64,000 nt of DNA, from contig JBFIKF010000002.1 of the NCBI GenBank assembly GCA_041600415.1, positions 186,001 through 250,000 on the forward strand, read 5' to 3'. Below, piece by piece: positions 36,095 to 45,612 of the stretch. Position numbers and translations under genes: made by a program. Below the pieces are notes generated by a model. The model had not been told where the DNA came from and made no database searches. It saw only the letters and a list, made by a program, of their open reading frames with translations. The stretch is from JBFJKD01 sp041600415 (GTDB taxonomy: Bacteria > Pseudomonadota > Gammaproteobacteria > Pseudomonadales > Porticoccaceae). Numbering within the stretch: position 1 is the stretch's first letter; each line of letters begins with the position of its first letter.

Positions 36095-37159
36095 TTACTT
36101 CTCCAATCCGTTACCCGGATTCAGGTAGGGGGCAAACGCCCGATTGTAGAGTTCTTCAAATGCGCCTTCGCGCCGCACCAGCATGAACACTGGAACACCC
36201 AGCTTATCGGCTACAGCCAGAGCCCCTTGCGCACCGAGCACGTCAAATCCGGTGGCCAGCGCGTCGGCCAGGGCTGAAGTTTCCGCGATCACGGTGACAG
36301 AAGCAAGTCGGTGGGTGATGGGTTTGCCGGTGCGCGGATCAATAGTATGACTATAGCGCCTGCCATTTTTTTCGAAATAATTACGGTAATCCCCAGACGT
36401 GGCCACACCACGATCGGTAACAGCAATAATTTTATGTACGTCCCCCTGTAACAGGCTCGGCATCTCAACGGCGATTCGCCAGGGCTCACCGGTGCTATTC
36501 AAACCGGCCAGCGCGAGTTCGCCGCCGATTTCGAGCATATAGCGATCTATGCCGTACTTGCGCAACAAATACGCCACCTTGTCCGCCGCATATCCTTTGG
36601 CAACCGCTGACAAATCCAGTTGCAGGGCACTGGTTTTGCGCACCGTGCGGTGAACTGGGTCGCGCACCAACTTGTCAAACCCGATTTGCCCTACCAGCGT
36701 TTCAATTTCCATGTCCGACGGAACACGATCTCCCGTATCGACGGGGCCAAAGCCCCAAATATCCACTAACGGCGCAACCGTCGGATCAAATGCGCCGCCG
36801 GTAAGGGCGTATACCGTCGCTGAAATTTCGAGTACCGTCCATAGGTCGGGGCTAACGGCGAAGACTTCTCCCACCGGATGGCGATTCAGGCGATTGAGTT
36901 CGGAATCGGGCTTGTAGGTACTCATCGACTGGTCGATAGCGTCCAGGGTGTTCTGTACCCGCGCCTCCAGGTCTCGCGGAAGGGTACTGCCATCCGCCAC
37001 CACCTTAATCTGGTAACTGGTACCCATGGTATGACCGCTAAAGACGATCTCACGAGCTGCGGGCTCGCATCCCCAGGTTGCCAGAAGGGAGGCCATTATC
37101 CCCCCCACAAATAAAAACGAGGCCACCCGGGACCTCGTTCTCGATACGGATAATGCCAT
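36095..37159 (-). CDS. apbE: FAD:protein FMN transferase ApbE, probable lipoprotein
   Basis: ApbE attaches FMN through a phosphodiester bond to threonine in NqrB and NqrC. Family motifs are GHTMGTSYQIKV, the TGGAFDPTVAPLVDIWGF segment, LDLSAVAKGYAADKVA, GGELALAGLN and SHTIDPRTGKPI. The frame opens at 37207 inside nqrF. ATG 37159, four bases after the nqrF stop, is preferred, giving 354 residues with a lipoprotein-like signal (RTRSRVASFLFVGGIMASLLATWGC). The lipobox is unusual because tryptophan precedes Gly-Cys. The first codons overlap a terminator-like hairpin. Confidence 0.94.
   Translation of the reverse strand: MALSVSRTRSRVASFLFVGGIMASLLATWGCEPAAREIVFSGHTMGTSYQIKVVADGSTLPRDLEARVQNTLDAIDQSMSTYKPDSELNRLNRHPVGEVFAVSPDLWTVLEISATVYALTGGAFDPTVAPLVDIWGFGPVDTGDRVPSDMEIETLVGQIGFDKLVRDPVHRTVRKTSALQLDLSAVAKGYAADKVAYLLRKYGIDRYMLEIGGELALAGLNSTGEPWRIAVEMPSLLQGDVHKIIAVTDRGVATSGDYRNYFEKNGRRYSHTIDPRTGKPITHRLASVTVIAETSALADALATGFDVLGAQGALAVADKLGVPVFMLVRREGAFEELYNRAFAPYLNPGNGLEK
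37113..37139 (-). terminator. Terminator-like hairpin in the 5' end of apbE
   Basis: On the minus strand AACGAGG (37139-37133) pairs with CCTCGTT (37122-37116) around a 10-base loop and is followed by TTTTTAT. It starts 20 bases into apbE and 25 bases after the nqrF stop. This is the form of an intrinsic terminator and would limit read-through from nqrF into apbE and nqrM. Confidence 0.6.
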
Positions 37160-37163
37160 CGGA

Positions 37164-38396
37164 TTAGCCGCCAAAGTCATCCAGGAACACATGATCGTCT
37201 TCGACACCCAGATCTTTAAGCAATTTGATAACCGCGGCGTTCATCATGGGTGGACCACACATATAGTATTCGCAATCTTCAGGTGCAGGGTGATCCTTAA
37301 GATAATTTTCATAAAGCACATTGTGGATAAAGCCCGTGTAGCCGCTCCAGTTATCTTCCGGTTGCGGTTCAGAGAGGGCCACGTGCCACTCAAAATTAGA
37401 ATTCTCCGCCGCCAGCGAATCAAAGTCTTCGACATAAAACATTTCGCGCAAGCTGCGGGCGCCATACCAAAAGGTAATTTTACGGTCGGTTTTTAAACGG
37501 CGTAGCTGATCAAACAGATGCGAACGCATGGGCGCCATGCCGGCGCCGCCACCGATAAATACCATTTCCTTGTTAGTATCCTGGGCGAAAAATTCACCAA
37601 ACGGTCCGTACACTGTCATCTTGTCGCCGGGCTTCAAGCTAAAAACATAGGACGACATTTTTCCCGGTGGTAGTCCCTGAGTGCGCGGTGGCGGCGTAGC
37701 AATACGAATATTAAATTTAACGATACCCCGTTCTTCCGGGTAATTAGCCATGGAATAGGCACGAATTACCGTTTCGTCAGTTTTTGATTCTAGGTCGAAA
37801 AACTTGAAATGTTCCCAGTCGCCGCGATACTCTTCTTCAATATCAAAATCACTAAACTTGACATGGTGAGGTGGCGCTTCGAGCTGTACATAGCCACCGG
37901 CCCGAAAATCTACATTCTCGCCTTCGGGCAAGCGCAGGGTTAGCTCTTTAATAAAAGTTGCCACATTGGGATTGGACTCGACTGTACACTCCCACTGCTT
38001 AACCCCAAAAACTTCTTCTGGGACAACGATCTTCATATCCTGTTTGACCGCCACCTGACAAGACAGTCGCCAGCCCTCGCGGATTTCTCGGCGATTAAAA
38101 TGGGATTCTTCCGTCGGCAAGATAGAGCCGCCACCTTCGGAAATAATACATTTGCACTGCGCGCAGCTACCGCCGCCGCCACAGGCTGAAGCGAGAAAAA
38201 TATCGTTGGCCGCAAGCGTCTGCAACAGTTTGTCACCGGCAGTGACGTCGATAGTTTTTTCGCCATTAATCTCTATATTCACATGCCCGGCACTCACCAG
38301 TTTTGAACGGGCACCGAGAATAAAAAACACCAGAGCCAGTACAACCGCGGTAAACATACCGACGCCGAGTAAAATCGTAATATTTTCCATACTCAT
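37164..38396 (-). CDS. nqrF: Na+-NQR subunit F (NADH dehydrogenase, 2Fe-2S/FAD)
   Basis: A 410-residue subunit. An N-terminal helix is followed by a ferredoxin domain with cluster cysteines C72, C78, C81 and C113 (SACGGGGSCAQCKC...LSCQV). The FAD domain has RAYSMANYPEE, and the NADH domain has FIGGGAGMAPMRSH and YMCGPPMMN. It accepts electrons from NADH and passes them through FAD and the iron-sulfur cluster. All key residues are present. It is last of the six structural genes, 22 bp after nqrE. Confidence 0.98.
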   Translation of the reverse strand: MSMENITILLGVGMFTAVVLALVFFILGARSKLVSAGHVNIEINGEKTIDVTAGDKLLQTLAANDIFLASACGGGGSCAQCKCIISEGGGSILPTEESHFNRREIREGWRLSCQVAVKQDMKIVVPEEVFGVKQWECTVESNPNVATFIKELTLRLPEGENVDFRAGGYVQLEAPPHHVKFSDFDIEEEYRGDWEHFKFFDLESKTDETVIRAYSMANYPEERGIVKFNIRIATPPPRTQGLPPGKMSSYVFSLKPGDKMTVYGPFGEFFAQDTNKEMVFIGGGAGMAPMRSHLFDQLRRLKTDRKITFWYGARSLREMFYVEDFDSLAAENSNFEWHVALSEPQPEDNWSGYTGFIHNVLYENYLKDHPAPEDCEYYMCGPPMMNAAVIKLLKDLGVEDDHVFLDDFGG

Positions 38397-38418
38397 AATA
38401 TTTCTCTACGTCTCACCC

Positions 38419-39036
38419 TTACAGGTCGATGCCACCGAACGACATAAAGCCCAAAGACATCAGGCCGACGATCATAAATGCGCCACCCAGGCCACGTAGC
38501 CCTTCAGGCATATCGCTGTACTTGAGTTTTTCCCGAATACCGGCCAACGCAGTAATCGCCAACGCCCAACCGAGGCCCGCGCCAAACCCGTAGACAGCGC
38601 TTTCGCCAAAATTGTAATCGCGCTCGACCATAAACAATGCCGCGCCCAAAATCGCACAGTTAACCGTAATCAGGGGCAGAAAAACACCAAGCGCGTTGTA
38701 CAGAGCCGGCACATAGCGATCGAGAAACATTTCCATAATTTGCACGATGGCGGCAATCACACCAATGTAACTCAACAAACCAAGAAAACTCAGATCAACC
38801 TGTTTGAGGCTGTCAATTCCAGTCCAGCTGAGCGCCCCTTCAACCAACAAATATCGATAAATCAGATTATTTACCGGGACCGTGACCGACAGCACCACAA
38901 TAACCGCAATGCCCAACCCAATAGCGGCTTCAACTTTTTTTGATATTGCCAGAAATGTACACATGCCCAGAAAAAACGCGAGGGCCATATTTTCGATAAA
39001 AACCGCACGTACCAGTAAGCCAAGATAGTGTTCCAT
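38419..39036 (-). CDS. nqrE: Na+-NQR subunit E
   Basis: A 205-residue membrane subunit with six helices. It begins MEHYLGLLVRAVFIENMALAFFLGMCTFLA and contains ITVNCAILGAALFMVERDYNF. The cysteines in these two segments correspond to ligands of the iron centre shared with NqrD. It overlaps the nqrD stop codon (TGATG), so the two related subunits are translationally coupled. Confidence 0.97.
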   Translation of the reverse strand: MEHYLGLLVRAVFIENMALAFFLGMCTFLAISKKVEAAIGLGIAVIVVLSVTVPVNNLIYRYLLVEGALSWTGIDSLKQVDLSFLGLLSYIGVIAAIVQIMEMFLDRYVPALYNALGVFLPLITVNCAILGAALFMVERDYNFGESAVYGFGAGLGWALAITALAGIREKLKYSDMPEGLRGLGGAFMIVGLMSLGFMSFGGIDL

Positions 39037-39701
39037 CAGGCGGCCTCTCCAATTTTCGTGTTCGGCGCCATTTTATATTCAGGCGCTTCTACTTGCTCCC
39101 GTTTGAAACTGCGTAGCGCCCAGATAAATCCGCCGATCAGGAAAAACGCCGATGGCGGCAACAGCAGGAGGCCATTGGGCACGTACCAGCCCCCGGCACT
39201 TACCACCGATAATATTTCCTGGCCAAACATTTTTCCGGAGCCGAATAATTCCCGTACCACCGCCACACTCATCAAAATGGCACTGTAACCGAGTCCATTG
39301 CCGATACCATCCAGAAAGCTGGCAACCGGTGGATTTTTCATCGCATAGGCTTCGGCGCGGCCCATCACGATGCAGTTGGTGATAATCAACCCCACAAACA
39401 CCGATAATTGCTTGCTGATGTCGTAGGCCACTGCCTTGAGGATCTGGTCCACCACAATCACCAGCGATGCAATAATGGTCATTTGCACGATGATGCGAAT
39501 ACTACCGGGAATGTGGTGTCGGATAATGGAAATAAAGAAATTGGAAAAAGCAGTGACTACCGTTAAGGCCACACACATCACAAATGCTACCGACATTTGC
39601 GAGGTCACCGCGAGGGCCGAACAGATACCTAATATCTGCAACGCAATCGGATTATTATCCAGAATCGGTTTAAGCAGTATATCTTTCGTTTTGTCCGTCA
39701 T
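39036..39701 (-). CDS. nqrD: Na+-NQR subunit D
   Basis: A 221-residue membrane subunit homologous to NqrE but inserted with opposite topology: PILDNNPIALQILGICSALAVTSQMSVAFVMC at the start and GLIITNCIVMGRAEAYAM later, each with the conserved iron-ligand cysteine. Two bases separate it from the nqrC stop. It forms the central NqrDE pair that carries the membrane iron centre. Confidence 0.97.
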   Translation of the reverse strand: MTDKTKDILLKPILDNNPIALQILGICSALAVTSQMSVAFVMCVALTVVTAFSNFFISIIRHHIPGSIRIIVQMTIIASLVIVVDQILKAVAYDISKQLSVFVGLIITNCIVMGRAEAYAMKNPPVASFLDGIGNGLGYSAILMSVAVVRELFGSGKMFGQEILSVVSAGGWYVPNGLLLLPPSAFFLIGGFIWALRSFKREQVEAPEYKMAPNTKIGEAA

Positions 39702-39703
39702 GG

Positions 39704-40477
39704 TTACGCCTCCCCTGCACGCAGGTTAGCCAGAAATTGAGCAAAGCCTTTGTCGCCCATCCAGAACTGAATTAAATTATGCACACCACGGCTGGTCAGC
39801 GTCGCGCCGGAGAGCCCGTCGATTTGATACACCGCCTGCGGACGGGAAGTGTCTACCTCGCCTTTGATCACCGATAACGCCGTATCGCCTTCCTCGGAGT
39901 AGACTTTCTTACCAACCCATTTGGCTTTCCACAACGGGTTATCGACCTCGCCGCCCAGCCCCGGGGTCTCAGCGTGTTCGTAAAAGCCCACGCCAACCAC
40001 GGTATTGATGTCCTTGTCGAGGGCGATAAAACCATAGAGCGTGGACCACAGCCCATAACCCTTGATGGGCAGGATCACCTTGTCGACAGCGTCGCCATCG
40101 TTAACGATATACACCAGCGCGTAATCTTCACGACGCTTAATACTCGCCATATCTTCTTCTGCCGACAATTTCGTAGCCAACGCCGGGTTTTTACTCGCTT
40201 TGCGTTGGTCAAAGGTCGCCACATCGAACGCCTGACTAAACTTGCCGGTCTTCAAATCTACTAAGCGGGTGTCAATTCTGGCGAACTGCGTATCGATGTC
40301 CACATTGGGCTGCAATAATCCCGCCGCGGCCAGAATATTTTTTTTGCGATCATTGAGTTTGTTAGCCATTTGCTCAGGACGCAGCAAAACCGCTGCGGCC
40401 GAGACAAATACGGAACACACCACGCATAGAATCAGGGCAACCCTGACGGTGCCCCACATCGAATCTTTATTAGCCAC
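39704..40477 (-). CDS. nqrC: Na+-NQR subunit C (covalent FMN)
   Basis: The frame opens at 40513, but a GTG at 40477 with GGAGG about ten bases upstream overlaps the nqrB stop region and gives 257 residues, the same length as Vibrio NqrC. One N-terminal helix (VALILCVVCSVFVSAAAVLL) is followed by a periplasmic domain. The flavinylation motif is SGATLTS, with the FMN-bearing threonine near residue 226. EHAETPGLGGEVDNPLWKAKWVGKK is the conserved core. FMN is attached by ApbE, encoded downstream. Confidence 0.96.
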   Translation of the reverse strand: MANKDSMWGTVRVALILCVVCSVFVSAAAVLLRPEQMANKLNDRKKNILAAAGLLQPNVDIDTQFARIDTRLVDLKTGKFSQAFDVATFDQRKASKNPALATKLSAEEDMASIKRREDYALVYIVNDGDAVDKVILPIKGYGLWSTLYGFIALDKDINTVVGVGFYEHAETPGLGGEVDNPLWKAKWVGKKVYSEEGDTALSVIKGEVDTSRPQAVYQIDGLSGATLTSRGVHNLIQFWMGDKGFAQFLANLRAGEA

Positions 40478-41666
40478 GGGCCAGCCTCCGTTTGATGTTG
40501 GACTGCACCACAAAGTGGTCGATCAACGGCGCAAACAAGTTGGCAAATAAAATTGCCAGCATCATACCCTCCGGAAACGCCGGGTTGACCACGCGAATCA
40601 GAACCACCATCACCCCGATCAATACGCCGAACCACAATTTGCCAGTGTCCGTCATCGACGCCGATACCGGATCGGTGGCCATAAACACCATGCCGAATGC
40701 AAAACCACCCAATACCGCATGCCAGTACCAGGGCATGGCAAACATGGGGTTACTCGAATCTATCGAATTAAACAGCGTGGACAACGCCACCATACCCAGC
40801 ATCACGCCGAGCATAATGCGCCACGATGCTATGCGCATGACCAACAGGACTACCGCGCCGAACAAAATGGCCAGCGTCGATACTTCACCGACAGAGCCCG
40901 GCATCCGCCCGATGAACGCATCCATCAGATTGAACTGATTCTGCAGCGCCGCCATGCCGTCGCTCGCCGCAATCGATAGCGCGGTGGCGCCGGTAAAACC
41001 GTCCACTGCTGTCCACACCGCGTCGCCGGACATTGCCGCCGGATAGGCGAAAAACACAAATGCTCGCCCGGTTAGCGCCGGATTCAGAAAGTTCTTGCCC
41101 GTTCCGCCAAAAATTTCCTTGCCAATCACCACCCCAAAACTGATACCCAGCGCCACCATCCACAGAGGCAGGTCGGGCGGACAAATCAATGCGTAAAGAA
41201 TGGAAGTAACAAAAAAGCCTTCGTTAATTTCGTGGCCGCGCACCATTGAGAACAAAACCTCCCAAAAGCCACCGACGATAAAGGTCACCATATAAATAGG
41301 TACGAAAAACACCGCACCGTACCAGAAACAATCCCAGATGCTGCCGGGGTCGTGGCCCGCCAACAGGCTGATAAACGTTCCGTGCCAGTCCCCGACCTGG
41401 GTCACACCCATAGCCGCCATGGCGGTGTTCGCCTGAAAGCCCAGGTTGTACATCCCGTAGAACATAGCCGGAAATGCGGCCAACCACACCGTAATCATGA
41501 CGCGCTTGAGGTCAATACCATCGCGCACGTGGGCCCCGGACTTGGTAACCGATGACGGGGAATAAAAGATAGTATCCACCGCCTCGTAGAGGGCATACCA
41601 TTTTTCGTATTTACCGCCCTTGTGAAAATGCGGTTCGAGGCTATCGAGAATTTTTCGCAGTCCCAT
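40470..41666 (-). CDS. nqrB: Na+-NQR subunit B (covalent FMN, quinone site)
   Basis: A 398-residue membrane subunit: cytoplasmic N-terminus LRKILDSLEPHFHKGGKYEKWYALYEAVDT, then about ten helices. The flavinylation motif is TGATALS, with T228 as the FMN threonine, and GGTGKNFLNPALTGRAFVFFAYP is highly conserved. It carries riboflavin and FMN and forms the Na+ pathway and quinone site. It starts five bases after nqrA ends. Confidence 0.98.
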   Translation of the reverse strand: MGLRKILDSLEPHFHKGGKYEKWYALYEAVDTIFYSPSSVTKSGAHVRDGIDLKRVMITVWLAAFPAMFYGMYNLGFQANTAMAAMGVTQVGDWHGTFISLLAGHDPGSIWDCFWYGAVFFVPIYMVTFIVGGFWEVLFSMVRGHEINEGFFVTSILYALICPPDLPLWMVALGISFGVVIGKEIFGGTGKNFLNPALTGRAFVFFAYPAAMSGDAVWTAVDGFTGATALSIAASDGMAALQNQFNLMDAFIGRMPGSVGEVSTLAILFGAVVLLVMRIASWRIMLGVMLGMVALSTLFNSIDSSNPMFAMPWYWHAVLGGFAFGMVFMATDPVSASMTDTGKLWFGVLIGVMVVLIRVVNPAFPEGMMLAILFANLFAPLIDHFVVQSNIKRRLARG

Positions 41667-41671
41667 CAGGC

Positions 41672-43012
41672 TTAGCCCTCCTTCTCAATTCGGGCCAGAT
41701 TGTCGCGCAATATGGGGCCATACTCATACTTACCCACACAAACGTAGGTACAAAGCGCAAGATCTTCTTCATCGAGCTCCAGACACCCCAGTTTCTGCGC
41801 CATCTCCGTATCGCCAACGACCAGCGCACGCAGTAGCTGTGTCGGCAAAATATCCAGGGGCATAACCTGCTCGTAGTTGCCCAGCGGTACCATGGCGCGC
41901 TCGCTACCATTGGTGCTGGCATTCATGGCAAACAATTTATTTTTTCGCAGCGCCGACAGATAAATAGGCAGCGCCGAATGACGATTACTCCCGGGGGAGA
42001 GATAGCTCAGCAAGCGTCGTTCCCGCCCCTCTTCGAGGACCGAAACCTGATTGTGGTAGCGACCCAAATAGTCAAAGGGGCCCGCCGCGCGATGACCCGA
42101 CATCACCGAACCGGACACGATGCGATTATCCCCGTCCAGCATCTCAGTGGCCGCCAGCTCGCTCAGGCAGGCACCAGTGCGCGTGCGTATCAGCCGTGGC
42201 TGACGTACCTGAGGGCCGGCAATGGCCACCACCCGTGCGACATCGATACGTCCACTGGTAAACAGCTTGCCGTAAGCAAGCACATCCTGATAACCGATAT
42301 GCCATACACTTTTGTGCTCACTTACCGGGTCGATAAAATGGATATGCGTGCCCACCAGGCCGGCCGGGTGTGGGCCGCTGAATTCGTGGGTGGTAACACC
42401 CTCGCAAGCCGTAATGGCGTCGCCCCCCGGGGCGCGACACAGGTGCACGGCACCGGCAGTCAGTCGCGTCAACACCCGTAGTCCGTTGGCGAAATCCTGC
42501 TTCCGCGCAGCGATAATTACTGCCGGATCAGCGGCCAACGGATTGGTGTCCATCGCAGTAACAAAAATCCCGGCGGGAATAGCATCCGGAGCAGGCACCC
42601 GCGAATAGGGACGGGTGCGCAGCGCGGTCCACAGCCCGCTGGCGATCAAATTATCGACAACGGCCTCGCGCTCTAGAGTAGGGAGTTGTGTTTCGGAGTA
42701 TTGGGTAAAGGTAACCTCATCGTCACCTTCGACGTCAATTACCATCGATTGAAATACGCGCCGTTCGCCGCGATTGATAGCCCTGACCACCCCCGCGGCG
42801 GGTGAAGTAAAAGACACGCCTTCGTTTTTCTTGTCGGTAAACAGCAATTGTCCCAATTTGACTCGGTCGCCCTCAGCCACCGCCAGCGTCGGCTTCATAC
42901 CGGGGTAGTCGCTACCAAGCAACGCTACGGAACCAACTACGGCGCCATCGTACACAACCTGCTCGGGCGCTCCGGCAATGGGTAGATCCAGTCCGCGACG
43001 GATTTTAATCAT
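41672..43012 (-). CDS. nqrA: Na+-NQR subunit A
   Basis: A 446-residue peripheral subunit beginning MIKIRRGLDLPIAGAPEQ, with GMKPTLAVAEGDRVKLGQLLFTDKK, GVSFTSPAAGVVRAINRGERR, GTHIHFIDPVSEHKSVWHIGYQDV and, near the C-terminus, DLALCTYVCVGKYEYGPILR. It contributes to ubiquinone binding. It is the first gene of nqrABCDEF-apbE-nqrM. The 235 bp before it hold no gene. The operon promoter should be there, but I found no convincing box pair. Confidence 0.98.
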   Translation of the reverse strand: MIKIRRGLDLPIAGAPEQVVYDGAVVGSVALLGSDYPGMKPTLAVAEGDRVKLGQLLFTDKKNEGVSFTSPAAGVVRAINRGERRVFQSMVIDVEGDDEVTFTQYSETQLPTLEREAVVDNLIASGLWTALRTRPYSRVPAPDAIPAGIFVTAMDTNPLAADPAVIIAARKQDFANGLRVLTRLTAGAVHLCRAPGGDAITACEGVTTHEFSGPHPAGLVGTHIHFIDPVSEHKSVWHIGYQDVLAYGKLFTSGRIDVARVVAIAGPQVRQPRLIRTRTGACLSELAATEMLDGDNRIVSGSVMSGHRAAGPFDYLGRYHNQVSVLEEGRERRLLSYLSPGSNRHSALPIYLSALRKNKLFAMNASTNGSERAMVPLGNYEQVMPLDILPTQLLRALVVGDTEMAQKLGCLELDEEDLALCTYVCVGKYEYGPILRDNLARIEKEG

Positions 43013-43247
43013 AGAAAGTTCTCACACCGTAATATCAATCACCGGCCGGGCACTGCTGCCTGACGCATGTCGGTTAAGCCCGATTAGAGAGCGCCGGAAT
43101 TATAAAGAGCCACAAGCCCTTTTACCAGCGACACACCCGCTGATGTCAATGAAAAAGCGAAACTGTAACGTGCGCACAAACCTCATTGTGCTCCAACGGC
43201 GTTCGCGACAAGCTGCGTCTCCCGAGCACCTGTCTTAAAGACAGCAA

Positions 43248-44705
43248 TCAGTCCGCCCTGGGGAACATCAACCACTCGACACCGGCCATTTTCTCCAGAC
43301 AGCGCACCACCTGGCAGCTGTAGCCGAATTCGTTGTCGTACCAGCAATAGAGCACGCAGTTGCGGTCGTTGACGATGGTTGCCTGGGAATCGAACACACA
43401 GGCGTGCCGGTCACCCACAAAGTCCGTAGACACGGCCTCGGAGGAAATAGTGTAACCAATTTGCTGTTGCAGCGGCGAGTGCAGCGCGGTTTCGCGCATA
43501 AATTCGTTAAGTGCATCCCGCGACACCGCACTACCCAGTTGCAGGTTAAGAATGGCCATGGACACATTAGGGGTCGGTACGCGAATCGCATTGCCCGTCA
43601 GTTTACCGGACAGCTCGGGAATAGCCTTGGCCACGGCCTTGGCGGCACCAGTCTCGGTGAGCACCATATTCAACGGCGCACTGCGTCCTCGACGCGCACC
43701 CTTATGGTAATTATCGATCAAATTTTGATCATTCGTATAGGCGTGAACCGTTTCGACATGGCCCCGTTCGATGCCGTATTTATCGAGCAGTGCTTTCAGA
43801 ACCGGGACAATAGCATTGGTGGTGCAGGATGCGGCCGAGACGATCTTGTGCTCGCCGATATCGTTATGATTAATGCCGTACACAATATTGGGAATGGAAC
43901 CTTTACCTGGCGCGGTCAGAATCACCTTACTGACTCCCGGGCAACTCAGGTGCTGCCCAAGCTCCTCTTCATCGCGCCATACACCTGTGTTGTCTACCAC
44001 TATCGCATTGGCGATCCCATGTTCGGTATAGTCGATCTCGGCCGGAGAGTTGGCATAAATCACCTGAATTGCATTGCCGTTGCACACCAGCTTGTTTTCG
44101 TCCGCCAGCACGCGAATAGTTCCCTTGAAGCTACCGTGTACCGAATCGCGACGCAACAGACTGGCGCGCTTCTCCAGATCATCCGCATTACGACTTTTGC
44201 GCACGACAATGGCGCGCAGCCGCAACAGATCACCACCACCAGCCTTTTCCACCAGCAACCGCGCCACCAGGCGTCCAATACGACCGAAACCATACAACAC
44301 CACATCCTGCGGCGCGGGTAAGGGTTTGCGGGTGCTGCCGATGTCGTCGCCAACCATAGCCTGCAGGAAGGCTTCGATATCGCCGCCATTACCATTGTTC
44401 TGATATTTGACGGTGAGCTTGCCCACATCGATATGGGCTGGCCCCAGATTCATTCGGGCCAGGGTCTGAATCATCGGAAAGGTTTCAAACTCCGACAGTT
44501 CATTGTGTTCAATTTGACGTACGAAGCGATGAATTTTCATCAGGTCGGTAACCGCCTGATTCACCAGGTTCCGGCCGTACATGTAAAGAGAAACGTTATT
44601 TTCCCTGTAGAGCTTGCCGATAAGGGGAATCATGGCTTCGGCCAGGGCTTCCCTTTCTTTCCAGTCCTTAAAAAAATCAGTAGGTTGCGGTCGATTCACA
44701 AGCAT
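43248..44705 (-). CDS. gap: Long-type glyceraldehyde-3-phosphate dehydrogenase
   Basis: A 485-residue GAPDH-like protein. Residues from about 133 form a normal GAPDH: NAD loop VVLYGFGRIGRLVARLL, active-site SAASCTTNAIVPVLKALLDKYG, then HAYTNDQNLIDNYHKGARRGRSAPLNMV. The N-terminal 130 residues (LNRPQPTDFFKDWKEREALAEAMIPLIGKLYRENNVSLYMYGR...) are an extra helical domain found in the long GAPDH beside mfd in Pseudomonas. The usual role is reversible oxidation of glyceraldehyde-3-phosphate, probably gluconeogenic. The role of the extension is unknown. All catalytic residues are present. Confidence 0.93.
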   Translation of the reverse strand: MLVNRPQPTDFFKDWKEREALAEAMIPLIGKLYRENNVSLYMYGRNLVNQAVTDLMKIHRFVRQIEHNELSEFETFPMIQTLARMNLGPAHIDVGKLTVKYQNNGNGGDIEAFLQAMVGDDIGSTRKPLPAPQDVVLYGFGRIGRLVARLLVEKAGGGDLLRLRAIVVRKSRNADDLEKRASLLRRDSVHGSFKGTIRVLADENKLVCNGNAIQVIYANSPAEIDYTEHGIANAIVVDNTGVWRDEEELGQHLSCPGVSKVILTAPGKGSIPNIVYGINHNDIGEHKIVSAASCTTNAIVPVLKALLDKYGIERGHVETVHAYTNDQNLIDNYHKGARRGRSAPLNMVLTETGAAKAVAKAIPELSGKLTGNAIRVPTPNVSMAILNLQLGSAVSRDALNEFMRETALHSPLQQQIGYTISSEAVSTDFVGDRHACVFDSQATIVNDRNCVLYCWYDNEFGYSCQVVRCLEKMAGVEWLMFPRAD

Positions 44706-44797
44706 TTACCTGTCGTTGTGTCGCTGGGTTTTCTCGAAGGGTCGCTATTATCGTGATTCGCCCTCTCCGGCGCAACCAGAGCGAGCCGCACAGGCAC

Positions 44798-45499
44798 CTA
44801 CAGGGGAATAAAAGCCATGCTCGCCAGGGTGTGGGTGACCACATTGATCAATCGTTTTTGCTTCTGCGCAATGATTCTGGCCAGCATGTCCTGGATGGAA
44901 ATCAATTTGCCGAAGCGCCGCTCAAAACTCAGATTGGGGGATTCCCCCGGCAAACTATTGGTCAACAACAAGGGTTTACCGCCGCTGTCCCGGCGGGTAC
45001 TCAGGCGCCACACCAAAATTTCAATATTGCGGGCGCTGTGATACAGCTTTTGCTGGTCTAGTTCATCGAAAATAAAAAATTCACTCTTGTCGCCATAAGC
45101 CTCCCTTAACATCGTATTGAGGCCAAACATGGTGGCAAACACCCGATCCCCCGCGTAACCTGGATCGCTGGCAAGCTCCATCGCGGCGACGCCATGCACA
45201 CCGTGCAACTCGTCAAATTGCTGAGCACCCGGTGCCGCAAATAATTGCGCCACCCGTTGCTCTACAGTCGCGCCAGGTGTTTTGGCAAGCTCGCGGGGGT
45301 TGCGCCGATACAGTTTAACAGTGAGATCCCGCAGCAATTGCTGGCTGGTTTGATAATGCGCGTCGGCCACCAGATCGACGTCTGTCTTGGCAAGATTTTT
45401 TACTGCAAAGTTGCCACCACCACAGCCGGATACTCCCAGTGCTACGGCAACCACCGCGATGCCAGCTACCACAGATCGTACGCACAATCTATTGGCCAT
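44798..45499 (-). CDS. Putative lipoprotein of unrecognised family, divergent to mfd
   Basis: A 233-residue protein with a lipoprotein signal (VVAGIAVVAVALGVSGC, then GGGNFAVKNLAKTD). The mature part is mostly helical: LVADAHYQTSQQLLRDLTVKLYRRNPRELAK, a DGV-like HGVHGVAAMELA, YAGDRVFATMFGLNTMLREAYGDKSEFFIFDELDQQKLYHSARNIE. It ends MLARIIAQKQKRLINVVTHTLASMAFIPL, which could contact a membrane. I do not recognise the family. It shares the short upstream region (113 bp) with mfd, and gap follows it on the same strand. Confidence 0.82.
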   Translation of the reverse strand: MANRLCVRSVVAGIAVVAVALGVSGCGGGNFAVKNLAKTDVDLVADAHYQTSQQLLRDLTVKLYRRNPRELAKTPGATVEQRVAQLFAAPGAQQFDELHGVHGVAAMELASDPGYAGDRVFATMFGLNTMLREAYGDKSEFFIFDELDQQKLYHSARNIEILVWRLSTRRDSGGKPLLLTNSLPGESPNLSFERRFGKLISIQDMLARIIAQKQKRLINVVTHTLASMAFIPL

Positions 45500-45612
45500 C
45501 GGTATTCGATACCTCCTCAGTGCACAGTCGCGTCCCTACAAATACCTCGTAGCGGCCATGACGCAGCGACACGGCATCGGTACAATACCATATTTGGTCA
45601 TTTCTCAAGCCC

